Origin: Methanosarcina barkeri str. Wiesmoor
GTDB taxonomy: Archaea; Halobacteriota; Methanosarcinia; Methanosarcinales; Methanosarcinaceae
Length of the DNA stretch: 64,000 nucleotides
Assembly (NCBI RefSeq): GCF_000969985.1
Contig: NZ_CP009526.1
Span: forward strand, 4,810,816-4,874,815
Direction: 5' to 3'
The position numbers and the translations under genes are program-made. Below, in pieces: positions 1-8,378 of this stretch. Positions within the stretch are counted from its first letter, which is position 1. Each line of letters opens with the position of its first letter. Below the pieces are notes generated by a model. The model made no database searches. It worked only from the letters and a program-made list of their open reading frames with translations, and was not told where the DNA came from.

Positions 1-1
1 G

Positions 2-421
2 CTTACCCACCAGGCCGCAGGTTTTGTTGTATTTGCAGGAATGGTTTTTCCAATTATCATCAATACATATACTGGCTTTAAGAACGTACCGAAAGTTTAT
101 GTTGAAGCCGCAAGAGTTCTTGGTTGTACCCGAAACCTGGACCTTATACGTTATATTGCAATTCCCTCAGCTATGCCTTCAATTGTTGCAGGAATCAGGA
201 TTGCTATGGGTGTAGGCTGGATGTGCCTTGTAGCTGCAGAAATGTTTGGGAGCGACAGCGGACTCGGATATGAGATATGGCACAATTACTACATGCACAG
301 GATGGATTTCGTACTTGTTTATATGTTGCTGCTCGGATTTGTTGGCCTTTTAATTGACCGTTTCTTCAGGCGTTATGTAGACGCAAAATTACTGAGATGG
401 ACATCAGGAACTGTGGTATAA
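2..421 (+). CDS. ABC transporter permease, C-terminal part (nitrate/sulfonate/taurine type)
   Basis: The frame is already open at the left edge, so this is the last ~139 residues of a longer inner-membrane permease. The EAA loop that contacts the ATPase is visible (E-A-A-R-V-L-G, then P-S-A-M-P about 20 residues later), followed by hydrophobic segments and a basic C-terminus. The SsuC/TauC/NrtB family is typically ~250 aa, so nearly half lies outside the window. The stop is one base from the start of the ATPase gene, indicating one transcript and one transporter. The substrate cannot be read from this fragment; sulfonate, nitrate, taurine or a pyrimidine precursor are all known for the family. 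Confidence 0.9.
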   Translation, partial: LTHQAAGFVVFAGMVFPIIINTYTGFKNVPKVYVEAARVLGCTRNLDLIRYIAIPSAMPSIVAGIRIAMGVGWMCLVAAEMFGSDSGLGYEIWHNYYMHRMDFVLVYMLLLGFVGLLIDRFFRRYVDAKLLRWTSGTVV

Positions 422-422
422 G

Positions 423-1187
423 ATGGGCAGAGTAAGTGTAAAAAATGTTTCACGTATCTTTACTAAAAAAGAAGATAATGTAGGTACAGAGGCTTTGCAC
501 GATGTGAGCTTTGATGTTGAAGATGGAGAGTTTATCTGCCTTCTGGGACCGTCCGGCTGTGGGAAGACCACTCTGCTACGTATCACTGCTGGACTCGAAA
601 CTCAGACTTCAGGAGAAATTACACTGAATAGTGTACCTATAACTGGCCCAGACCCCAAAAGGGGTATGGTTTTTCAGCAATATTCTCTATTTCCTTGGAG
701 AACAGTTATCGATAACATTACTTTTGGACTTGAAATGCAGGGAATTAGTAAGGCTGAAGCCAGAAAGCAGGTGGAGAAGTATATAGACCTTGTGGGCCTG
801 GGACAGTTCAAAAATAGCTATCCATATGAACTCTCAGGCGGCATGCAGCAGCGTGCAGCCATTGCACGAGCCCTTGCCAATGAGCCCGAAGTCCTTCTTA
901 TGGATGAGCCCTTTGGGGCCCTGGATGCCCAGACTAGAAATATCCTTCAGGACGAACTCCTGAAGATATGGGAACAAAAACATGTGACCTTCCTTTTCGT
1001 AACTCATAGTGTGGATGAGGCGGTTGTTCTCTCGGACAGGATATTGGTCATGACCGCAAGACCGGGAAGAATAAAAGAGATCGTAAAAGTGGACCTGCCC
1101 CGCCCGCGTTCCAGAACAAGTCAAGAGGTTAACCGTTTAAGAGACCGCATCCTGAGACTTCTTGAAGAAGAAAGATTCCACAGGTAA
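423..1187 (+). CDS. ABC transporter ATP-binding protein (SsuB/TauB type)
   Basis: A 254-aa ATPase that powers the upstream permease at the cytoplasmic face. Walker A lies at residues 42-50 (GPSGCGKTT), the signature LSGG at 137-140, Walker B LLMDEP at 158-163 and the switch histidine at 195. Length and the motif [10 protein letters not shown] after the Q-loop match the nitrate/sulfonate/taurine importer family. The ATG lies one base after the permease stop, so translation is probably coupled. Substrate is unassigned. No further gene follows on this strand; the next ~110 bases are purine-rich filler. Confidence 0.93.
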   Translation: MGRVSVKNVSRIFTKKEDNVGTEALHDVSFDVEDGEFICLLGPSGCGKTTLLRITAGLETQTSGEITLNSVPITGPDPKRGMVFQQYSLFPWRTVIDNITFGLEMQGISKAEARKQVEKYIDLVGLGQFKNSYPYELSGGMQQRAAIARALANEPEVLLMDEPFGALDAQTRNILQDELLKIWEQKHVTFLFVTHSVDEAVVLSDRILVMTARPGRIKEIVKVDLPRPRSRTSQEVNRLRDRILRLLEEERFHR

Positions 1188-1302
1188 GGTACTATGGTTT
1201 TGATAAAACAGAGATAAAGCCACAGTGCGAAGGGAAAAAGAATAAAAAAGGGAAAGAAGAAGTGAAAAAAGAATAAAAAAGGGAAAGAAAAGAAAGAAAA
1301 AG

Positions 1303-1755
1303 TTAAATGTTCATTGGAAACTCCCGATTATCTTCAGCCCGGATAATCACTTTCGTTAACGGCTCTACTTTCCTAACAAGAACTTTTCCGATAAGTTCAA
1401 GTGTACCGTCTGCTTTTACGGAGTCGATGGTGCACCCAGGCCTGACACGGATATCTCCCTGGCAGACTGCAGCATTTATTTTAGCTTTATCGAGAAGGAC
1501 AAGCTCAGAAACCGTTTCTATATTGCCTAGAATTTTTGCCTCTGAACAGACAAGCGCACTTCTGGCTTTTACATTGCCTCTAACAACCGAACCTTTTCCT
1601 AGTTCAAGCATGCCAGTTACTGTGAGGTTCTTCCAGAACTTCACTTCCTGCCCAACAATTACATTGCCATCCAGAGTAAGATCTTCATCAAGAAAAGCTC
1701 GTTTTTCAATGACGTAAGTATTGGACCTGGGGTGGTACTTGATAAAACGAATCAT
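1303..1755 (-). CDS. bactofilin-like polymer-forming / beta-helix protein
   Basis: A 150-aa protein made almost wholly of short repeating strands with V, I, L and G at regular spacing (for example GNVIVGQEVKFWKNLTV, then GSVVRGNVKARSALVCSEAKI, each about one turn of a helix). This is the pattern of bactofilins (polymer-forming cytoskeletal family) and of left-handed beta-helix proteins. No hexapeptide acyltransferase active-site histidine is evident. There is no signal peptide or membrane segment, so a cytosolic or membrane-associated scaffold is most likely. The gene stands alone on the minus strand, converging with the ABC operon. Family-level assignment only. Confidence 0.65.
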   Translation of the reverse strand: MIRFIKYHPRSNTYVIEKRAFLDEDLTLDGNVIVGQEVKFWKNLTVTGMLELGKGSVVRGNVKARSALVCSEAKILGNIETVSELVLLDKAKINAAVCQGDIRVRPGCTIDSVKADGTLELIGKVLVRKVEPLTKVIIRAEDNREFPMNI

Positions 1756-2208
1756 TAGAAATCACTCCGGGCTACTTTCCCCGGTTATAGATATAAAGCA
1801 AATACTTATTCTGTAAGGCATTTACAAAAATTTTGTCAATTGATTTTCCAAAATATGATTGAATATCTATTATTTAACAGCATCGAATGTTCATTATCAG
1901 ACGCCATGAACAAACGATTAAAGCATAAACGACATGCTGAAAAATAAGCGAAAAATAGAACCCTATCAAAGTAAGCTGAAAAATAGGATTGATAAAAACA
2001 GCGAAAAACGTAGTCTGCTCAAAGAAACTGAAAAGGAAATTACCGATAAAAGTAAAGTCTAGCTTAAAGAAAAATCTAGCTTAAAGAAAAATAATTCCGG
2101 TAATAAAGTATCCGGAGATTAATTAATGTCTGTGAATGGAAAAGAGACTGAATAATTAGATATAGATATCATTTTTCAGTCTCGGTTTTTTCTCGTTTGA
2201 AATAATCC
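1756..2208. other. non-coding spacer with degenerate A-rich repeats
   Basis: No open frame with coding character on either strand. From about 1920 to 2090 the sequence carries imperfect copies of an A-rich unit containing GAAAAATA, and AGCTTAAAGAAAAAT occurs twice in tandem near 2067-2095. It separates the bactofilin-like gene from the TRAM cluster. Confidence 0.6.
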
Positions 2209-2211
2209 TGC

Positions 2212-2418
2212 TTATTCAACGAGGCTGGCGAAACCGTATTTGGGAAGAACCCTTTCGATTTTAATCCGGACATTATCGCCAACTTTGGTGCCTGGGACAA
2301 AGACAACAAAACCTTCAATACGTGCAATGCCGTCTCCCTGGCGAGCGATATCCTGGATAGTTACATCGTAAACTTCGCCTTCTTCAACAGGAACAGAGCT
2401 ACTCTCATCTCTGAACAT
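2212..2418 (-). CDS. TRAM domain protein, copy 1
   Basis: A ~68-aa protein consisting of a single TRAM domain, the OB-like RNA-binding fold also found in TrmA and MiaB enzymes. Visible hallmarks are VEEGEVYDVTIQDIARQGDGI and GFVVFVPGT, then VGDNVRIKIERVLP near the C-terminus. Stand-alone TRAM proteins of Methanosarcinales are reported as RNA chaperones, often cold-responsive (established for the family). It is the last of four tandem copies read right to left. I start it at the internal methionine that aligns with the other copies (MFRDES), three codons after the first possible ATG. Confidence 0.9.
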   Translation of the reverse strand: MFRDESSSVPVEEGEVYDVTIQDIARQGDGIARIEGFVVFVPGTKVGDNVRIKIERVLPKYGFASLVE

Positions 2419-2470
2419 GAAAACCATTCCTAATGACGTAATTAAAGTTGATATGATTTATTTCTCGCAT

Positions 2471-2677
2471 TTACTCGACAACGCTTGCAAATGCAAATTT
2501 GGGAAGAACCCTTTCGACTTTAATCCGGACTTCATCTCCAACTTTGGTGCCCGGGACAAAGATAACAAAACCTTCAATACGTGCGATGCCGTCTCCCTGA
2601 CGAGCAATGTCCTGAATTGTTACATCGTAAACTTCGCCCTCTTCGACAGGGACTGAGCGACTTTCTTCTCTGAACAT
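2471..2677 (-). CDS. TRAM domain protein, copy 2
   Basis: A 68-aa single-domain TRAM protein that differs from copy 3 by only one residue (I for V in the GFVIFVPGT strand). Its start is fixed by the aligned MFREES and by a purine-rich ribosome site (AAAGGAATG on the minus strand) just upstream. The first ~95 bases of the gene are identical to copy 3 at synonymous positions, whereas the middle differs at many bases. It is probably an RNA-binding chaperone with the same activity as its neighbours, expressed separately or as part of a tandem transcript. Confidence 0.92.
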   Translation of the reverse strand: MFREESRSVPVEEGEVYDVTIQDIARQGDGIARIEGFVIFVPGTKVGDEVRIKVERVLPKFAFASVVE

Positions 2678-2692
2678 AAAAAATCATTCCTT

Positions 2693-2741
2693 TAATATAA
2701 CTTTAATATATTTAATATAACTTTAATATATTTAATATAAC
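2693..2741. repeat. short tandem repeat of TTTAATATAAC units
   Basis: About five alternating TTTAATATAA and CTTTAATATA units lie just upstream of TRAM copy 2 and just downstream of copy 3. The array adds TATA-like sequence directly in front of copy 2. Confidence 0.8.
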
Positions 2742-2763
2742 GTGGTTGTTTTATTTCCCACAT

Positions 2764-2970
2764 TTACTCGACAACGCTTGCAAATGCAAATTTGGGAAGT
2801 ACTCTTTCGACTTTAATCCGAACCTCGTCACCAACTTTGGTGCCCGGGACAAAGACTACAAAACCCTCAATGCGAGCGATGCCGTCTCCCTGACGAGCAA
2901 TGTCCTGAATTGTTACATCGTAAACTTCGCCCTCTTCGACAGGGACTGAGCGACTTTCTTCTCTGAACAT
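2764..2970 (-). CDS. TRAM domain protein, copy 3
   Basis: A 68-aa stand-alone TRAM protein, almost identical to copy 2 in protein sequence. The motifs VYDVTIQDIARQGDGIARIEG and VGDEVRIKVERVLP are intact, so it should fold and bind RNA. It lies between copies 2 and 4 with spacers of about 60-90 bases containing the same ribosome-site sequence, suggesting each copy has kept its own initiation signals. Exact function of each paralogue is not known. Confidence 0.92.
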   Translation of the reverse strand: MFREESRSVPVEEGEVYDVTIQDIARQGDGIARIEGFVVFVPGTKVGDEVRIKVERVLPKFAFASVVE

Positions 2971-3026
2971 AAAAATATCATTCCTTTAATTTACTGAATT
3001 TAACGTGGCTATTTTATTTCCCACAT

Positions 3027-3233
3027 TTACTCGACAATGCTTGCAAATGCAAATTTGGGAAGTACTCTTTCGATCTTAATCTGGACTTCATCGCCAACAC
3101 TCGTATTCGGGACAAAAACTACAAAACCTTCGATACGGGCAATGCCGTCTCCCTGGCGAGCAATATCCTGAATAGTTACATCGTAGGTTTCGCCCTCTTC
3201 AATGGGCACAGGAGCACGTTCATCTCTAAACAT
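3027..3233 (-). CDS. TRAM domain protein, copy 4
   Basis: The most divergent of the four, ~68 aa from the aligned start MFRDER (an ATG three codons upstream is possible). It has VPNTSVGDEVQIKIERVLP where the others have VPGTKVGD. As the first gene in the direction of transcription it may carry the main promoter for the cluster. The TRAM core is intact. The degree of divergence suggests an older duplication than that of copies 2 and 3. Confidence 0.9.
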   Translation of the reverse strand: MFRDERAPVPIEEGETYDVTIQDIARQGDGIARIEGFVVFVPNTSVGDEVQIKIERVLPKFAFASIVE

Positions 3234-3242
3234 TACATTCAT

Positions 3243-3779
3243 TCCTTTAACTTCTATTAATCAGCTTAAGAAAGCTCTATCGACAGAAAAGAGTAAAAGC
3301 AGCACTTGACAAACCAAACTTGATAACCCAAATTCAGGAAGTACACATTCTACTTAATCTATTTTCTACTTAATCTATTTGATTAATTGATCCCCAACAG
3401 AGCTTCGGATAAGTCAATTAATTGGTCATACTCATATTCGCTTGTATATAACGTTTTGCTTTATTATCTATGAAAAAAGGAAAATAATGAAGTTTGGAAA
3501 ACGTTCAATCCCTAATTGTCAGACTTCTGATTTCTAATTTCAAAGATACATAAATAAGGACAATTCATCAAAAAAATAAAATCATTCAGAATAATAAGAT
3601 ATTTTTCTATTAAATTTAAAGATTTCTGAGGAAGAGTTTTCCTGAAAAAGCCTGAATAAACTCGATAAAATTAAGATTTAATCTCAAAAAGATTAGAAGG
3701 ATAAGGGATTGTTCCGAAATCTATAAATAATTAAAGCTCCATTGTGAGAATCGCTCATTCAATGATAATAACAACGCGT
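3243..3779. other. AT-rich spacer between TRAM cluster and tRNA
   Basis: No coding frame. TATA-like sequence (CTATAAATAATTAAAG, around 3720-3735) lies some 45-60 bases before the tRNA and is the probable promoter. The right-hand end of the region would hold the TRAM operon promoter on the minus strand, but I cannot place it precisely. Confidence 0.45.
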
Positions 3780-3853
3780 GGGCCCGTAGCTTAGTCAGGC
3801 AGAGCGATGGACTCTTAATCCATAGGCCGGGGGTTCAAATCCCTTCGGGCCCG
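3780..3853 (+). tRNA. tRNA-Lys (anticodon CTT)
   Basis: A complete 74-nt cloverleaf. The acceptor GGGCCCG pairs with CGGGCCC, followed by discriminator G. The D-arm contains TAGCTTAG...CAGAGC, the anticodon stem ATGGA/TCCAT encloses loop CTCTTAA with anticodon CTT, and the T-loop is TTCAAAT. CCA is not encoded, as is usual for many archaeal tRNAs. There is no intron. A TATA-like box lies upstream and a seven-T run follows. Confidence 0.97.
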
Positions 3854-3875
3854 CTATCGTTATCTATTTCTGAGA

Positions 3876-3882
3876 TTTTTTT
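3876..3882 (+). terminator. T-run after tRNA-Lys
   Basis: Seven consecutive T residues 22 bases after the tRNA end, the form expected for archaeal transcription termination on the plus strand. Confidence 0.6.
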
Positions 3883-4171
3883 ACTGATTTTGAGTATTAT
3901 TTCACTTATCTTAGATATTATTGCACTTATTTTGTGTATCGTTTTACTAATTTTAGGCATCTCTCAATAATTTGATTATAAGCTGACCCTAAAACTTAAA
4001 ATTGTTTCTCTGAATCCCAGATACACAATAATAAGTAAATTTTCTAATCACAAAAATAATTTTGAAATTTTACTAATTTGAAGGCAAAATTAGTTTTGGA
4101 ATAGGCTCCTTATTAAAATATCAGTTGCATGTTTGGAAACGATTAATTGCTAAAAATCGCATAGAATAATT

Positions 4172-4231
4172 GCTAAAAATCAGTTGCTAAAAATCAGTTG
4201 CTAAAAATCAGTTGCTAAAAATCAGTTGCTA
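4172..4231. repeat. 14-bp tandem repeat (TTGCTAAAAATCAG)
   Basis: About four near-perfect copies of a 14-base unit, with a looser copy from 4145, just upstream of the small ribbon-helix-helix gene. The rest of the 3883-4276 spacer has no coding frame. Confidence 0.85.
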
Positions 4232-4276
4232 AATAAAACCTCAAACATATAAAATATCTCAATAGGTGCAGCTCTA

Positions 4277-4447
4277 ATGCCAAAAGTAAGTGTTGAAATT
4301 CCTCAAGAACTTCTGGATGACCTTAACAGGCATGTGGGAGATAACAAAAAATTTGTCAGTCAATCTGATGCTATCCGAACCGCTATTCGAAAAATGCTGG
4401 ACATGATGGATGAGATCGATAGAAGGCATGGGAGACTCGAGAAGTGA
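4277..4447 (+). CDS. small ribbon-helix-helix (CopG-like) DNA-binding protein
   Basis: A 56-aa frame starting with a beta strand (PKVSVEIPQELL), followed by two helices (QSDAIRTAIRKMLDMMDEI), the classic arrangement of CopG/MetJ/Arc-type dimers. The strand residues K-S-E would contact the DNA major groove. The ATG is preceded by GGTG at eight bases. No toxin gene is adjacent, so it is probably a stand-alone transcription regulator rather than an antitoxin. It is AT-rich like its surroundings. The target is unknown. Confidence 0.8.
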   Translation: MPKVSVEIPQELLDDLNRHVGDNKKFVSQSDAIRTAIRKMLDMMDEIDRRHGRLEK

Positions 4448-4712
4448 TTAAAAATCCTGAAAATTGAAGTAAAACAGTTGAAGGTTTAATGCTATTTATT
4501 TCTCAGTTCAACAATGTAAATCTTAAACATTATAAAAATACCCCATTAATTCCACTGTATTTTGAGATCTGTCGGCTAATTTTAAGAATTTTGGACTTAT
4601 AGCAGAGTTTCCACTGGAATAAGAAACATAACCTGATTTCTCAGGTTATAGACTTTTCAGGCATGGATTTTCGGGATAAACTTAATAAAAAAGTTAATTA
4701 AAAATTAAGGGA

Positions 4713-5747
4713 TTAGAGAGATTCCCTGAAATCCCTTATACCCTGAGCTATATTGGAAAGCAATATAAATGCTATTTTCTGGTTAGGCCAAGAGCCCAAC
4801 CCGCAGTCAGGACCCACATACTTTATCAGGTTGCCAAAACGCCTGTAATAAACCTTCAGCCTTTTAGTTATCGTAGCCGGGGTCTCAAGTCCGCTAACAA
4901 TTTCTGGAAGGTATTGCTGCTCTTTCCAGACGTTAGTACAGTACTTTTCACTAATGATTCCTGCCAGTGTATAGACATCAGTTCTTGCAATCCCAAGCCT
5001 CAGGAAGCAATCTGTGTCCTCCAGAATTTTCTTGTCTATCAACTCCAGGTAAGAGGGTGTGCCTGCGGACTCCACTCCTATGACGTTTATTGTGGGGACC
5101 TGACAGGCAATATTATAGTAGAGAGGAGAATGAAGGTGAATCTGTACGTCAGCTCCCCACTTACTGGCCGCTTTTGAGGCGCTGGTAAGGGCAGAAATAA
5201 TATCGTTCTCATCAAAAGCAAGCTCAGGGTTCAGCCCTATACTTGGTTCATCAATAGAAACCGTTGCAATCTTGAAATTTTTTGCAGATCTCATGGAATT
5301 TCTTACAAAATTATTCACGCTTTTTGCAAAAATAGAATAGATATCCGTATACCGTGTACCTCCAAACTCCTTCAGATAAAGTTCAGTTGGACCAGTTACA
5401 CAGATCCGAACCTTGAGTGTCTCTCCGAATTGTTCCTTATAGGCTTTTGCAACCTTCTCTATAGCCTCAAGTTCCTCAATCCTGGCACACTCAAGTTTTA
5501 CTTCAAAGGGACTGTCACAGCAATTAGAGTCCCGAATAACCTTCAGGAACTGTTCATTCATATCCTGATACTGAGGATAGGTAGGAACATTAACACCTGC
5601 ATCTACTTTTTGCTGAAAGGCATCATTGATTACCGTAAAGAGTTTCTCATCTTCAGTTCTCGTTTTAAAGGCATTTTGGACCCATTCCTTACTGACTCCG
5701 TCAGGAAGGGGATAACTCCCAATATCGTCAAAGATGATTTCTTCCAT
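4713..5747 (-). CDS. core methionine-synthase-like protein (MetE C-terminal fold), paralogue 1
   Basis: A 344-aa single-domain protein of the UROD/MetE fold, resembling the catalytic half of cobalamin-independent methionine synthase without the folate-binding half. Such core enzymes transfer a methyl group from a corrinoid protein or methylcobalamin to homocysteine in methanogens (established for the Mes families). Matching features are the Glu of VIGVES at 226 and the Cys of GPDCGL at 315, both zinc ligands in MetE. The HxC ligand pair is not conserved: residues 206-208 read H-S-P, with another Cys at 215. A divergent duplicate follows immediately upstream. Alternative: a methyltransferase for another thiol. 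Confidence 0.75.
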   Translation of the reverse strand: MEEIIFDDIGSYPLPDGVSKEWVQNAFKTRTEDEKLFTVINDAFQQKVDAGVNVPTYPQYQDMNEQFLKVIRDSNCCDSPFEVKLECARIEELEAIEKVAKAYKEQFGETLKVRICVTGPTELYLKEFGGTRYTDIYSIFAKSVNNFVRNSMRSAKNFKIATVSIDEPSIGLNPELAFDENDIISALTSASKAASKWGADVQIHLHSPLYYNIACQVPTINVIGVESAGTPSYLELIDKKILEDTDCFLRLGIARTDVYTLAGIISEKYCTNVWKEQQYLPEIVSGLETPATITKRLKVYYRRFGNLIKYVGPDCGLGSWPNQKIAFILLSNIAQGIRDFRESL

Positions 5748-5873
5748 ATTCTCTTAGTAGACCTGTAAGGATTTAGTGTTATTGGAAAGACAGAAAAAAT
5801 ATAAAAAAATAGAAAAATTTGAGGAAACGTAAAATATTATTCTTTTATTCGATTGTTCGAATATTTGAAAGAT

Positions 5874-6920
5874 TTACTCTTCCTGTTTTTTCTTCTCTTC
5901 ATTAAATTCGTTAATGCCTTTTGCGGTATTCTCAAGAAGTTTGAAGGCAAGCTCCTGATCCGGCCAGAAAGCCAGCCCGCAATCCGGACTTGCATATTTT
6001 ATCCGGTCTCCAAGGGCAGAATAAGCCGTTTCAAGCCTCTTTTTTACGACTGCCGGAGTTTCCAGATCAGTAACGATTTTTTGCATATACTCCTTTTCCT
6101 TCCAGACATTAACCCCATACGTTTCATTGACAATGCCTATAAGACTGGAAATATCGGTTCTTGAGACTCCGAGCCGGATATAGGTGTCTGAATCCTCAAG
6201 CACTTTTTTATCCAGGAGGTTCAGATAAGAAGGAGTTGCCGCATATTCAAAACCGATAACATTAATAGGGGTCTCGCAGATAAGTTTGTACTTTAACGGG
6301 GAATGAAGGTGAATTCCCATATCAACTCCCTGTTTCCGGGCGTAAGTGGAAGCGACGGTGAGAGCAGAGACGATGTCGGCGTCAGAAAACTTGATTCTGT
6401 CATTTATCCCAAGGCTTGGCTCATCCAGAGCTATAATCTTTATTTTGAAATTTTTCGCAGCTACAAATGCCTGTTTTATGAAATCTTCAATGTCCAGTGC
6501 TAGGATATGATAAGCGTCCGCATAACCCGTTGCCCCAAAGGCCTGGAGGTAGAGGTCTGTTGGGCCTGAAATACAAACCCTGACTTCAAGCGTTTCTCCT
6601 GTTTCTTCCCTGTAATGTTTTGCAACCTCGTCAATTATCTCCAGCTCGAGGATTTTTGCATTTTCCTCTTTCAGTACATAAGGTTCATAACAGTTTTTTT
6701 CGTCTTTGATAATGTCCAGAAACTGTCCTATCATGTCCCTGAACTGAGGATAAGTGGGGACATTCAGTCCCACATCGATTTTCCTCTGGAAAGCCTCCCT
6801 TACAATGGAAAAAAGTTTATCATCTTCGTCCCGGTTTTCAGCCGCATTCTCTATCCATTCCCTCGTAATACCCTCAGGCGTGGGAAGGCTGCCTCCATCA
6901 GTAAAAATAATGTCCTGCAT
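5874..6920 (-). CDS. core methionine-synthase-like protein, paralogue 2
   Basis: A ~348-aa paralogue of the gene downstream of it, separated by 126 bases. The same landmarks occur in the same order: IHLHSP, a Cys eight residues after the SP, the GFE glutamate and SPDCGL near the C-terminus. The ATG chosen aligns with the start of the other copy (MQDIIF against MEEIIF); a TTG eight codons upstream is less likely. The C-terminus has an extra acidic/basic tail (EEKKKQEE). Both copies are intact and clearly diverged, so they probably have distinct methyl donors or acceptors. A MetE-like role is inferred from fold and ligands only. Confidence 0.74.
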   Translation of the reverse strand: MQDIIFTDGGSLPTPEGITREWIENAAENRDEDDKLFSIVREAFQRKIDVGLNVPTYPQFRDMIGQFLDIIKDEKNCYEPYVLKEENAKILELEIIDEVAKHYREETGETLEVRVCISGPTDLYLQAFGATGYADAYHILALDIEDFIKQAFVAAKNFKIKIIALDEPSLGINDRIKFSDADIVSALTVASTYARKQGVDMGIHLHSPLKYKLICETPINVIGFEYAATPSYLNLLDKKVLEDSDTYIRLGVSRTDISSLIGIVNETYGVNVWKEKEYMQKIVTDLETPAVVKKRLETAYSALGDRIKYASPDCGLAFWPDQELAFKLLENTAKGINEFNEEKKKQEE

Positions 6921-6984
6921 ACCTGTTATGTAAGAAAGTATCAAGTATTATAAGTATTGGAATTGATTTGAGCTAAAAATTCAA

Positions 6985-7135
6985 AGTGAAGAAGTAAAAG
7001 TAGAGAAGTAAAAGTAGAGAAGTAAAAGTAGAGAAGTAAAAGTAGAGAAGTAAAAGTAGAGAAGTAAAAGTAGAGAAGTAAAAGTAAAGAAGTAAAAGTA
7101 AAGAAGTAAAAGTAAAGAAGTAAAAGTAAAGGAGA
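6985..7135. repeat. 14-bp tandem repeat (AGAAGTAAAAGTAG)
   Basis: About ten copies of a 14-base purine-rich unit fill the space between the methionine-synthase-like gene and the RelE gene. The last copies change AGTAGAG to AGTAAAG. The open frame on the minus strand through it is a by-product of the repeat. Confidence 0.92.
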
Positions 7136-7145
7136 AAAACAGATT

Positions 7146-7400
7146 TTATTTGTAGATATCCCGTCGGTGCCCAATTTTAAGCACGAGTATTTTCAAGCAA
7201 CTGCCCTGAATCTCCAAGATCACTCTATAGTCACCGACCCTCAACCGGTAATTTGGAGACCCGACCAGTTTTGTTACATAGCGAAATGGATCCTCCTTCA
7301 GCTCAGAGACCTTACGAAAAATACGCTTTGCCAGCTGCCGATCGAGCTTTCTGAGCTGATTGACCGCAGGTTCAGACCAGATGATTTGGTAATGCATCAA
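7146..7400 (-). CDS. RelE/ParE-superfamily toxin
   Basis: An 84-aa basic protein with the family pattern: an N-terminal strand and helices (IIWSEPAVNQLRKLDRQLAKRI), then KLVGSPNYRLRVGDYRVILEI, and the C-terminal KIGHRRDIYK with catalytic-type Arg, His and Tyr. Such toxins cleave mRNA on the ribosome. The gene follows its antitoxin by 24 bases in the same orientation (antitoxin first), the standard relBE order. It appears full length and active. Base composition is like that of the neighbours. Confidence 0.9.
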   Translation of the reverse strand: MMHYQIIWSEPAVNQLRKLDRQLAKRIFRKVSELKEDPFRYVTKLVGSPNYRLRVGDYRVILEIQGSCLKILVLKIGHRRDIYK

Positions 7401-7424
7401 AATCTCGCTCTCAGTATCAGTTTC

Positions 7425-7649
7425 TTAGAAACCCAGCTCTTTTTTTAAATCTTCATGTGTTATGTACCTGCCTTCCTCAACAGCTTTTCGAGCAAGTTCG
7501 ATTTCTTTTTTTGTTTCCTCATTTAGTTCCTGGACTTCTTCCAGTAACCGCTCAAGTACCTCGTTGTAAGTTTCCCGCTTATAGATCTTCATTTTTTCAA
7601 GAGCTTCTTTAGTGCTCTGTTTCACTTGAATGGTTGTTGTCTCAGCCAT
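7425..7649 (-). CDS. antitoxin partner of the RelE-type toxin
   Basis: A 74-aa acidic protein. The N-terminus (TTTIQVKQSTKEALEKMK) is a ribbon-helix-helix-like DNA-binding segment, and the C-terminal half is a charged helix (ELNEETKKEIELARKAVEEG) that would wrap the toxin. It is the first gene of the pair and would be expected to repress its own promoter, whose AT-rich region lies at 7650-7740 with palindromic TATAACA/TGTTATA-like sequence. The family is common in archaea and often annotated only as hypothetical. Confidence 0.82.
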   Translation of the reverse strand: MAETTTIQVKQSTKEALEKMKIYKRETYNEVLERLLEEVQELNEETKKEIELARKAVEEGRYITHEDLKKELGF

Positions 7650-7837
7650 GTTTTACTTTATACAGAGAGATTTACTTATAGTTTATTATAACAGATTATA
7701 ACAAACTATAGCGAGAAGAAGGTTAGTTGAAGTTTATTTGATAATTAATCCAGAGTGCAAAACTGATACCTTAAAGAATAGACAAAAAAAATGAAGATTC
7801 TCAGTATAGTTGACGAAATTGGAAATGGGATCTGAGC

Positions 7838-8350
7838 TCATTTTTCTTCAGTTTCAAGATCTTCGTCTTCCAGTTCAAGTTCTTTCCGCAACTTTACCTC
7901 TCTGTTCTCCAACATTTTCATAAAAGTAGAAACAGGGACAATGAGTCCATTGACCATTACGAAGTCATTAAAAGGATTCTCATTTTGCACCCTTTCTGTG
8001 GAGAACTCATCATTAAAATGTCTTATTTTGAACATATCGCGGATTTTCTTTGCTTTCTGAGAAGTTGTGCTCTGGCTTGTCCCAAAATAATCACAGAGAT
8101 CAGTAGCACTTACATAGGGCTCAGAACTTCTGTCAAAAAGAAAATTGATCTGCCCAAGCGCATAAACCACCGCAGCAGCCCAAATATCCAGCCTTCCGGA
8201 AAGAAAAGGTACCTGCCTTTTCCGACTCATTTTATTGATTAATTTTCGACACAGCATTTTATAGTCTTCGTCAAGGTAGCTGTCTGCAAATCCATCTGTC
8301 ATCTGGATAAGAGTGTCTTTCTTTTGTTGCACAAGTTCGCGGTTGGTCAT
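7838..8350 (-). CDS. DUF6398-like protein with HTH-like segment
   Basis: A 170-aa cytosolic protein. I recognise the DUF6398 pattern: an N-terminal helical part with CRKLINKMSRKRQVPFLSGR, a central AAAVVYALGQINFLF, and a helix-turn-helix-like YVSATDLCDYFGTSQSTTSQKAKKI (residues ~83-107). The C-terminus is strongly acidic. The HTH suggests nucleic-acid binding, but no function is established to my knowledge. Its ribosome site and start lie within 30 bases of the right end of the IS605-type element, so that insertion sits in its promoter region. Proteins of this type are often found near SEC-C or defence genes. Confidence 0.6.
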   Translation of the reverse strand: MTNRELVQQKKDTLIQMTDGFADSYLDEDYKMLCRKLINKMSRKRQVPFLSGRLDIWAAAVVYALGQINFLFDRSSEPYVSATDLCDYFGTSQSTTSQKAKKIRDMFKIRHFNDEFSTERVQNENPFNDFVMVNGLIVPVSTFMKMLENREVKLRKELELEDEDLETEEK

Positions 8351-8378
8351 AATTTATCCTCTGAATCTCAAATAATGA

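Noticed and set aside
4145..4231. 14-bp repeats considered as a CRISPR array
   Set aside because: Units are directly adjacent without spacers; the same is true of all other arrays in the window.
6941..7174. Minus-strand frame rich in F, L and Y
   Set aside because: It runs through the 14-bp repeat array and overlaps the toxin gene end; no coding support.
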